Shown here piece by piece: positions 57,886 through 64,000 of a stretch of DNA of 64,000 bases. A program made the translations under genes and the position numbers. Source of the stretch: Deltaproteobacteria bacterium HGW-Deltaproteobacteria-4 (GTDB taxonomy: Bacteria; Desulfobacterota; Desulfuromonadia; Desulfuromonadales; UBA2197); the NCBI GenBank assembly GCA_002841765.1, contig PHAV01000008.1, positions 62,001 to 126,000 on the forward strand, read 5' to 3'. Below the pieces are notes generated by a model. The model saw nothing but the letters and a program-made list of their open reading frames with translations. It ran no database searches and was not told the DNA's origin. Each line of letters begins with the position of its first letter. Within the stretch, counting starts at the first letter, position 1.

Positions 57886-58814
57886 GCGTCCCCCCCTTTC
57901 TTTGTCGCGCTGTTTTGCTGCTCCGCCTTTTTCATATTCCGGATGGCGACATAGCAAAGACTGCCATAAAGGGCGACCGGAGCGATAAAGCCTTTATAGA
58001 TGGTGTGCTGGATCTTCTCGGAAAACTCCGCCGGCGGCTGATTGCCGACAATCGGCAGGCCGAGCTTTTCAAAGGGGAGACCGGCGACGCAAAGATGATT
58101 GAGGCCGCCGAGTTCCTGCGCGCCATAGATGTACTGAATATATTTCTCCGGCTGGGCATCAAGGCGACGCTGCGCTTCGATCAGTAGATCCCCGCGCTTG
58201 CCGAAATGGATGGCATCGACCGGGCAGACGCTGGCACAGCCGGTGGTGCCGGTGCGCGGCAGTTCGGTGCTTTTACACATATCGCACTTGACGATCTGCG
58301 GCAGGGCCTTATCCCACTGAAAACGGGGGATATTGAAAGCACAGGCGATCTGGCAGTAGCGACAGCCGATACAGATCCCCTTGTCGTAGGTGACGATGCC
58401 GCTCTCCGGGTCGCGGGTCATGGCGCTGACCGGACAGACCGAGACGCAGGAGGGCTTTTGACAGTGCATGCAGGAGTGCTTGACGTAGGACCACCGGGTT
58501 GGCGACTCTTTATGCAGCTTGATCAGGGTGCGGGTATCGCCGGAAAGATCGGCCGGCGCGTCCCAGAGGCCATCCGGATCGAACTCCGCCTGTTCATAAG
58601 CAAGGCTGCCACTGTCGAGATTGACCCGTTTGCAGGTGGTCATGCACGCCTTGCAGCCGACACAACGGGTGGCGTCATAAAGCATCGCCACATTGTCGTT
58701 ATCGATCTTCAGACCGTCCGACGCCTCGGCGCTGCCGCCCACCACGCCCGTTGCCAGGGCCGCGCCGCCGACGCCGACCATCTTGAGGAAGTTCCGCCTA
58801 CTCGGACTTTTCAT
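57882..58814 (-). CDS. hybA: Hydrogenase iron-sulfur subunit HybA
   Basis: A 310-residue periplasmic ferredoxin-like subunit. The Tat signal starts MKSPSRRNFLKMVGVGGAAL. Four [4Fe-4S] cysteine groups follow at about 51-61 (CVGCKACMTTC), 115-127 (CMHCQKPSCVSVC), 148-158 (CIGCRYCQIAC) and 177-197 (CDMC, CASVC). A C-terminal helix (FIAPVALYGSLCYVAI) anchors it. The start at 58814 overlaps hybO by 17 bases. Confidence 0.94.
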   Translation of the reverse strand: MKSPSRRNFLKMVGVGGAALATGVVGGSAEASDGLKIDNDNVAMLYDATRCVGCKACMTTCKRVNLDSGSLAYEQAEFDPDGLWDAPADLSGDTRTLIKLHKESPTRWSYVKHSCMHCQKPSCVSVCPVSAMTRDPESGIVTYDKGICIGCRYCQIACAFNIPRFQWDKALPQIVKCDMCKSTELPRTGTTGCASVCPVDAIHFGKRGDLLIEAQRRLDAQPEKYIQYIYGAQELGGLNHLCVAGLPFEKLGLPIVGNQPPAEFSEKIQHTIYKGFIAPVALYGSLCYVAIRNMKKAEQQNSATKKGGDA

Positions 58815-59910
58815 GCCCCTCCTCCTTCTGCGCGACATCGGGGAGCTTCTTGCCGAGCATGGCACCAGCGCCGACCACCGCACCGGCCGCGAGGCCGACA
58901 ATGCCGGTGGTCAGGGGATCGATCCCCTTGCTGCGGTTGGCCGATTCGACCGGGGCATAGCTGTTGAAAGGGGTCGGCTCATGAATCTGGACTTTGTCAC
59001 TGATCGCCGACTTGAAGAGGATATCCGGCTCGGTGCAGCCGATGCAAGGATGGCCGATCGAGACCGGCCAGGCGCCGACATCGTTGAAACGGACGACCGA
59101 ACAGTTGGCGTGCGTCACCGGCCCCTTGCAGCCGAGCTTGTAGAGGCAATGCCCCTGACTGTGATCGGCATCACCGTAGGCCGAGGCAAAGCGGCCGGCA
59201 TCGAAATGGGGCCGCCGCTCGCAGTGCTGATGAATGAGGCGGCCATAAGCGAATTTGGGGCGGCCCATGGCGTCGAGTTCGGGGAGTTTGTCGAAGGTGG
59301 CGTAGTACAGGACGGTGGAAAGGAAGTTGTAGGGGTTGGGGGGACAGCCGGGGATATTGATGATCGCCTTGTCCTTGACCAGCTCACCGACGCCGACCGC
59401 GCCGGTCGGATTCGGGCCGACCGACTGGATGCCGCCGTAGCTGGCACAGGTCCCGATGGCGATAATCGCCGCCGCGCCGGCCGCGATCTCCTTGAGGGAA
59501 TCGAGGGCGGTCTTTCCCGCCACCTTGCAGTAGATGCCGTCATGGCGGGTGGGGATGGCGCCTTCGACAACGAGGATATACTTACCGTAGTTGGTCTGCA
59601 TCGAGTCGTGCAGCGCTGCTTCGGCCTGGTGTCCGGCTCCGGCCATGAGGGTTTCGTGGTAGTCGAGGGAGATCATGTCAAGGATCAGCGTCGCCAGCTC
59701 GGGATGCGAGGAGCGCAGCAGCGATTCCGAGCAGCCGGTACACTCCTGAAAATGGAGCCAGATCACCGGCGGCCGCTTATCCGGGTTCTCCGCCGTTGCC
59801 GCCAACGCCTCGGACATGCCATAAGGCAGGCCAAGCATCGCCGAGACGGTGACGACTGTCTTGATAAAATCACGGCGGTTGATTTCAGGTAAAAAGTCGT
59901 GAAAGCCCAT
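58798..59910 (-). CDS. hybO: NiFe hydrogenase 2-type, small subunit
   Basis: A 370-residue small subunit with three Fe-S clusters. The Tat motif is NRRDFIK (residues 11-17). The proximal-cluster cysteines Cys57 and Cys60 lie in FQECTGCSES. Distal motifs are GTCASYGGI, NIPGCPPNP, CLYKLGCKGPVTHANC and HPCIGCTEP. A C-terminal hydrophobic helix (GIVGLAAGAVVGAGAML) anchors it. The ATG at 59910 has GAGAGG six bases upstream. Confidence 0.96.
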   Translation of the reverse strand: MGFHDFLPEINRRDFIKTVVTVSAMLGLPYGMSEALAATAENPDKRPPVIWLHFQECTGCSESLLRSSHPELATLILDMISLDYHETLMAGAGHQAEAALHDSMQTNYGKYILVVEGAIPTRHDGIYCKVAGKTALDSLKEIAAGAAAIIAIGTCASYGGIQSVGPNPTGAVGVGELVKDKAIINIPGCPPNPYNFLSTVLYYATFDKLPELDAMGRPKFAYGRLIHQHCERRPHFDAGRFASAYGDADHSQGHCLYKLGCKGPVTHANCSVVRFNDVGAWPVSIGHPCIGCTEPDILFKSAISDKVQIHEPTPFNSYAPVESANRSKGIDPLTTGIVGLAAGAVVGAGAMLGKKLPDVAQKEEGHEKSE

Positions 59911-59963
59911 GAAAACCTCTCTCTTCGCAGAAAATAGCAATGCACACTAAAGCTGTTGCCATG

Positions 59964-59978
59964 GCAAGCCGTGTGCCA
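59964..59978 (-). promoter_or_regulatory. Sigma-54 (-24/-12) promoter of the hyb operon
   Basis: Minus strand TGGCAC-ACGGC-TTGC, an exact match to the TGGCAC-N5-TTGC consensus. It lies about 55 bases before hybO. The adjacent GAFTGA-type response regulator is the natural activator. Confidence 0.9.
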
Positions 59979-60034
59979 AGAGGAGAGATGCCGTTATCCA
60001 ACTGAAATTGCTAATTTTTGTGGTTAGCGAGGTA

Positions 60035-60088
60035 TTTTGTCCGCAACCGGCTTGATTCTTTTTGTCCGCGCCTGTATCCTTTTGTCCG
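60035..60088. promoter_or_regulatory. Three direct TTTTGTCCG repeats, possible enhancer for the response regulator
   Basis: TTTTGTCCG occurs at 60035-60043, 60060-60068 and 60080-60088, 57 to 124 bases upstream of the sigma-54 promoter on the hyb side. This position is right for an upstream activating site. Confidence 0.55.
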
Positions 60089-60095
60089 ACCTGCT

Positions 60096-60203
60096 GTAGG
60101 GGCGGTTCGTGAACCGCCCTTGTCTAACCGATCAAAATCGGGCGGTTCGTGAACCGCCCTTGTCTAACCGATCAAAATCGGGCGGTTCGTGAACCGCCCC
60201 TAC
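60096..60203. repeat. GTAGGGGC-bounded element, family B copy 5, with tandem 40-bp units
   Basis: It has the family B ends, but the inner unit (GGCGGTTCGTGAACCGCCCT, then TGTCTAACCGATCAAAATCG) is exactly repeated at 60101-60140 and 60141-60180, followed by a partial third unit at 60181-60200. It lies just upstream of the response regulator start. Confidence 0.88.
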
Positions 60204-60227
60204 GCAATCAATGACTGGACACAATGA

Positions 60228-61595
60228 ATGTCAACCGTCTTTATCTGTGACGACGAAGAAGATCTTCTGCGTTATCTCGGCAAACTCCTCGTTGCCAGCG
60301 GCTATCAGGTTGAGACCTTTTCCCGCGGCATCGATCTCCTCGAACGCCTCAATGCGGGCGATCTCCCCCCCTGCGACGCCATCCTGCAGGATGTGCGCAT
60401 GCCGGACATGGACGGGCTGCAGACCCTGGCGCTCGCCCGCACCCGCTGGCCGCAGGTGCCGGTGGTGGTGATGACCGCCCACGCCGCCATCGATGACGCG
60501 GTCCAGGCGATGAAGCAGGGGGCTTACGACTACCTGACCAAACCCTTCCCCAAGGAGAAGATCCTCGGTCTCCTCGGCCACCTCCTCGATCACTCCCGCC
60601 TCGAAGAGGAGAACCGGCAGCTCCGTCAGGAACTGCACCGCTCACAGGTCGGGCGCAACGAGATCGTCTTTCGCAGTGCCGCCTTCCGCAGCGTCTACGA
60701 CCTCACCCTGCAGGTCGCCGAGAGTGACGCCAACATCCTCATCACCGGTGAATCCGGGACCGGCAAGGAGCTCATCGCCGCGGCCCTGCACTACAACAGC
60801 CCGCGCCGGAATGCCCCCTTTGTCACCCTCAACTGCGCCACCCTCACCGACCATCTCCTGGAGAGCCAGCTCTTCGGCCATATCCGCGGCGCCTTTACCG
60901 GCGCCATCGTCAACCAGAAGGGGCTCCTCGAAGAAGCTGATGGCGGCACCCTCTTCCTTGACGAAATTGGCGATGTCAGCCCGGCCGTACAGGCGAAGCT
61001 GCTGCGGGTGACGCAGGAGAAGGAGTTCATGCCGATCGGCAGCACCCGCTCCCGCAAGGTCGAGGTGCGCTTTGTCGCCGCCACCAACAAGGAGATGCTG
61101 CAGGAGGTCAAGGAAGGGCGCTTTCGCGAGGATCTTTACTACCGCCTCAACGTCATCAATCTCACCCTGCCGCCACTGCGCGAGCGCAAAGACGATATCG
61201 AACCCCTCGCGAAGCACTTTTTGGAGATACAGACGCAACGGATGAAACGACCGGTGCGCCGCTTTGCAGCGGCCGCTCTCGACCTCCTGCTGGCCTACGA
61301 CTGGCCCGGGAATGTCCGCGAGCTTGCGAACGTCATCGAGCGCGCCGTTATCCTTTGTCGCGGTGAAGAGATCACCGCCAGCCTCCTGCCGCTGCGGCCG
61401 CAACGCCCAACCAGCACCGCCCCGGATATACCTGCCGCCCTCATCCCTCTCGACGAGATCGAGCGCCGTCATATTGGCGTGGTCCTCAAGGAGACCGGTT
61501 TTCACAAAAGCCGCAGTGCCGAGATTCTCGGCATCTCGCGCAAGACTCTCGACCGCAAGATTATCGAATACGGCATCAAGGAGTCGCGGGGATGA
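60228..61595 (+). CDS. Sigma-54-dependent response regulator (NtrC family)
   Basis: A 455-residue activator. Receiver domain 1-120 with phospho-acceptor Asp55 (LQDVRMPDMDG). AAA+ domain about 145-375 with Walker A GESGTGKE (174-181), GAFTGA (221-226) and Walker B GGTLFLDEIGDV. A Fis-type helix-turn-helix closes the protein (SRSAEILGISRKTLDRKI). It is divergent from the hyb operon, whose sigma-54 promoter is the likely target. It overlaps the kinase gene by four bases. Confidence 0.95.
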   Translation: MSTVFICDDEEDLLRYLGKLLVASGYQVETFSRGIDLLERLNAGDLPPCDAILQDVRMPDMDGLQTLALARTRWPQVPVVVMTAHAAIDDAVQAMKQGAYDYLTKPFPKEKILGLLGHLLDHSRLEEENRQLRQELHRSQVGRNEIVFRSAAFRSVYDLTLQVAESDANILITGESGTGKELIAAALHYNSPRRNAPFVTLNCATLTDHLLESQLFGHIRGAFTGAIVNQKGLLEEADGGTLFLDEIGDVSPAVQAKLLRVTQEKEFMPIGSTRSRKVEVRFVAATNKEMLQEVKEGRFREDLYYRLNVINLTLPPLRERKDDIEPLAKHFLEIQTQRMKRPVRRFAAAALDLLLAYDWPGNVRELANVIERAVILCRGEEITASLLPLRPQRPTSTAPDIPAALIPLDEIERRHIGVVLKETGFHKSRSAEILGISRKTLDRKIIEYGIKESRG

Positions 61596-63550
61596 ATCGC
61601 TTCCGCACCTCCATCCGCGTCAAGCTCACCGCCACCATCCTGCTGCCACTCATCGCCACGGTCGCCCTGTGCTGGGCAGTCGGGGCGTCGCTGATGACCA
61701 ATCGCCTGGTCAACATCGCCCAGCAGGCAGTGGCGGCCGACCTCAATGCCGCACAGGGGATTCTCCGTGCCGAAGTCATCCACGTCGCCGAGAGCGTCAA
61801 ACTCGCCAGCCAGGCCCCGGCCCTCATCGCCCGACCGCCAGAGCGTCTATATTCCGCCGTCCTTGAAACCCTGCAAAGCAGCGCCCGCAGTGGCCGGCTG
61901 AGTTTTTTGACCGTCACCGATCGTTACGGTAATCCCCTTTACCGCCTCGGTGGTGCCGATCTCTCCGGCCGCCTTGGCGCTGAAAATACCCTGGTGAGTG
62001 CCGCCCTGGCCGGTGAAGCCGTAAGCGGGATTGAAGTCCTCAGCGCCAACGCGGCCTTACAGGAAAACCCGCAATTGCGTTCGCAACTAACGGTCGCGGT
62101 GCAGGCGACGCCGCATGCGCAGCAGCATACGGTCGCTTATGAAAACCGCGGGATGTTTCTGATCGCGGCCGTCCCGCTGCGGGATCAACAGGGGGAGATC
62201 ATCGGCGCCCTTTGGGGCGGACAGCTGCTGAATCAGGAAGGGCGCATTGTCGAACAGATTGTACAGGTCCTCTTTGGCGACGGTGAAGAGCGGCAACTGC
62301 GGCGCGGTAATGCCACCCTCTTTCTTGACGATGTCCGCATCAGCACAACCGTCCAGAACGAACGGGGAGAGCGCGCCCTCGGCAGTTTGATGGCCGACGA
62401 AGTGCGTCAGGTGATCAGCCGCGGCGAACGCTGGCTCGGCCGCGCTTTTGTTGTCAATGCCTGGCATCTCTCTGCTTACGAACCGCTGCGCAACAACAAC
62501 GGCGCGGTGATCGGCGCCCTGTATGTCGGCATCCCCGAAGCGCCATTTGAGCTGCTGCGCACCCGCATCAACCTCACCTTCGCCGCCATTCTCACCGGCG
62601 TTGCCCTGATCGGCGCCCTGGTGGCAGCCTGGCTCGGCGCTTCGCTGGCCCGGCCGATCAAAGCGTTGGAAGAAGGCGTGCGCCGCGTCGCCAACGGCGA
62701 ATCCGCGCCGGATATCACTGTGCAGGGGCACGATGAAATTGCCGCGCTCGGGGAGGAATTCAACACGATGAAGCAGCGTCTGGTCAACCGTGAAGAGGAG
62801 ATTCACGGCCTCAACCGGACGCTGGAAGCGAAGGTCGAAGCACGTACCGCAGAGTTGGCTGAGAAGACCGCTGAACTCCTCAATACCCAGCGGGAGCTTT
62901 CCCGCGCCGAACGCCTCGCCTCCATCGGCCTCCTCGCTTCCGGGGTGGCGCACGAAATCAACAACCCCCTGGCGATTATTCGCGGCAACGCTGAACTCAT
63001 GCTGATGAACGAAGAGAAGAGCGAAGAAGCCGAAACCGTCCTCCGTCAGAGCGGGCGCATTGAAAGGATCGTCGCTAATCTCCTTACCTTTGCGCGCGGC
63101 GGCCAACTCCACCTCGGCAGCGTCCGCCCGGCACAGCTCCTCGATGATATCCTTGCCGGGATCAGGCATCAGATCCCCCTCGACCGCTATACTGTCACCT
63201 GTCAACACCTGGCCCCTGATGCAATGGTGATCGGCGATGAAGACCAACTCCGCCAGGTCTTTACCAATCTCCTTCTCAATGCCCTGCAGGTCATGCCCGA
63301 GGGCGGCGACCTCAGCATTGTCAGCGCCAGCACCGACCAGGGCGCCTGCCGGATCACGATCAGCGACAGCGGTCCCGGCATCAGCCCGGAGGCAATGGAA
63401 AAGCTCTTTACCCCCTTCTTCACCACCCGCCGAGGCGGCACCGGTCTCGGCCTGGCTATCTCCTACGCCATCGTTCGCGACCACGGCGGCAGCATCAGTG
63501 TTGAGAATGTCACTGGACGAGGGGCAGCTTTTTCGGTAGTTTTACCGTAA
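61592..63550 (+). CDS. Sensor histidine kinase, partner of the adjacent regulator
   Basis: A 652-residue membrane kinase. A first helix (residues 12-36) is followed by a periplasmic sensor region to about 330, a second helix (about 328-352) and a HAMP domain. The H-box is SGVAHEINNPLAIIRGNAEL with His454. The ATPase motifs are TNLLLNALQ, SDSGPGIS and RRGGTGLGLAI. It is a single-layer HisKA kinase without receiver. The signal may be redox or hydrogen-related given its neighbours, but the sensor domain is not diagnostic. Confidence 0.93.
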   Translation: MNRFRTSIRVKLTATILLPLIATVALCWAVGASLMTNRLVNIAQQAVAADLNAAQGILRAEVIHVAESVKLASQAPALIARPPERLYSAVLETLQSSARSGRLSFLTVTDRYGNPLYRLGGADLSGRLGAENTLVSAALAGEAVSGIEVLSANAALQENPQLRSQLTVAVQATPHAQQHTVAYENRGMFLIAAVPLRDQQGEIIGALWGGQLLNQEGRIVEQIVQVLFGDGEERQLRRGNATLFLDDVRISTTVQNERGERALGSLMADEVRQVISRGERWLGRAFVVNAWHLSAYEPLRNNNGAVIGALYVGIPEAPFELLRTRINLTFAAILTGVALIGALVAAWLGASLARPIKALEEGVRRVANGESAPDITVQGHDEIAALGEEFNTMKQRLVNREEEIHGLNRTLEAKVEARTAELAEKTAELLNTQRELSRAERLASIGLLASGVAHEINNPLAIIRGNAELMLMNEEKSEEAETVLRQSGRIERIVANLLTFARGGQLHLGSVRPAQLLDDILAGIRHQIPLDRYTVTCQHLAPDAMVIGDEDQLRQVFTNLLLNALQVMPEGGDLSIVSASTDQGACRITISDSGPGISPEAMEKLFTPFFTTRRGGTGLGLAISYAIVRDHGGSISVENVTGRGAAFSVVLP

Positions 63551-63624
63551 GAGCGGTCTCCAGTCCGCTCTTACAATTTAATTCTTTCAGCCATTGACTT
63601 TCAACCTCAACCAAGGAGCCGCCC

Positions 63625-64000
63625 ATGCCCCATTATGCCCTGACCATCATTGGTCGCGATCGCCCCGGTATCGTCACCGAAGTTACCGAAATTCTTTTTA
63701 AACTCGGCTGCAATATCGCCGATTCGAGCAGTACGCTCCTCGGTGGCCAATACGCGATGATCCAGATCATCTCCCACCCGGCGATCGATTCGACAGAGCA
63801 GCTCGCCGCCGCTTTTGCCCCCCTGGAGGCCACCGGTCTCTCCGCTTTTGTTCGCCGCATCGAACCAAAAAAGTGGCAACGCCACGAGATCGGCGGCGAA
63901 ATCTACATGATCTCGGTCTATGGTTCCGATAAACCGGGGATCGTTTATCGTGTCGCCAAAGAGCTCTCGGATCGCCAGGTCAATATCACCGACCTCAACA
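63625..64000 (+). CDS. ACT-domain protein, GcvR-like (partial, cut by window end)
   Basis: From ATG at 63625 with AAGGAG upstream, 125 codons are seen before the edge. Two ACT domains are evident: MPHYALTIIGRDRPGIVTEV, with TEILFKLGCNIADSSS, and a second starting YMISVYGSDKPGIVYRVAKE. This is the layout of the glycine-cleavage repressor GcvR and related amino-acid-binding regulators. The stop lies outside the window. Confidence 0.85.
   Translation, partial: MPHYALTIIGRDRPGIVTEVTEILFKLGCNIADSSSTLLGGQYAMIQIISHPAIDSTEQLAAAFAPLEATGLSAFVRRIEPKKWQRHEIGGEIYMISVYGSDKPGIVYRVAKELSDRQVNITDLN

Noticed and set aside
60101-60200. Direct repeats that could suggest a CRISPR array
   Set aside because: The units are contiguous 40-bp copies without unique spacers, and the unit belongs to the dispersed family B palindromes.

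Overview
The window is about 64 kb of a GC-rich Gram-negative chromosome. Gene content points to an anaerobic or microaerobic respiratory deltaproteobacterium of the Desulfuromonadales (Geobacter, Desulfuromonas or Pelobacter relatives). The grounds are pyruvate:ferredoxin oxidoreductase, an acetate-permease-type symporter with its DUF4212 and CBS/DUF294 partners, a HybOABCD uptake hydrogenase with a sigma-54 promoter and an NtrC-type two-component system, HisZ, a GEMM riboswitch and a double-cubane-cluster-type protein pair. This assignment is inferred from gene content, not from a database match.

Layout. 1-4306 (minus): dTDP-rhamnose genes rfbB-D-A-C, then rfbF and the first codons of rfbG for CDP-glucose sugars. 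4440-7980 (minus): cysD, a fused cysNC and a TauE/SafE-type exporter. 8191-8394: tRNA-Glu and tRNA-Lys with a terminator. 8460-11219: purA and hisZ. 11314-18053 (minus): the heat-shock operon hrcA-grpE-dnaK-dnaJ plus a periplasmic binding-fold protein, led by a sigma-70 promoter and a CIRCE operator. 18311-21435: a peptidoglycan-binding-domain protein, a TIKI/TraB-like exported protein behind a GEMM riboswitch, and a Ca/Na antiporter. 21436-24550: a gene-poor, AT-richer accessory stretch with a candidate selenoprotein and a Fic protein, ending at tRNA-Ser. 24551-31729: serS, a membrane metalloprotease and the acetate-transport unit with a divergent XRE-cupin regulator. 31904-40205: sucCD, malic enzyme and PFOR. 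40410-44941: a 5' nuclease-RNase H fusion, a GNAT protein and a chemoreceptor. 45188-49341: two exported rhodaneses around a double-cubane-type protein and its ATPase activator. 49512-54070: a TPR protein, UspA, SAM-riboswitch-controlled metX, tatBC and a DUF309 protein. 54177-63550: hydrogenase genes hybOABC and hybD, divergent from a sigma-54 response regulator and histidine kinase. 63625-end: an ACT-domain protein cut by the window edge.

How the genes fit together. Pyruvate oxidation (PFOR), malic enzyme, succinyl-CoA synthetase and acetate uptake form a central-carbon block. HybO and HybA carry twin-arginine signals, and tatBC lie about 5 kb away. Regulation visible in the DNA includes HrcA/CIRCE, a GEMM-I riboswitch, a terminator-type SAM-I riboswitch, a -24/-12 promoter with upstream direct repeats, and TTACCA repeats at the acetate-permease promoter.

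Two families of intergenic palindromic repeats are scattered through the window: five copies of a CCCCTCCTT element and five of a GTAGGGGC-bounded element. The most notable novel candidate is a 63-codon membrane gene at 22096-22287. It has an in-frame TGA in a Cys-x4-Sec pattern, followed by a hairpin with the features of a bacterial SECIS element.
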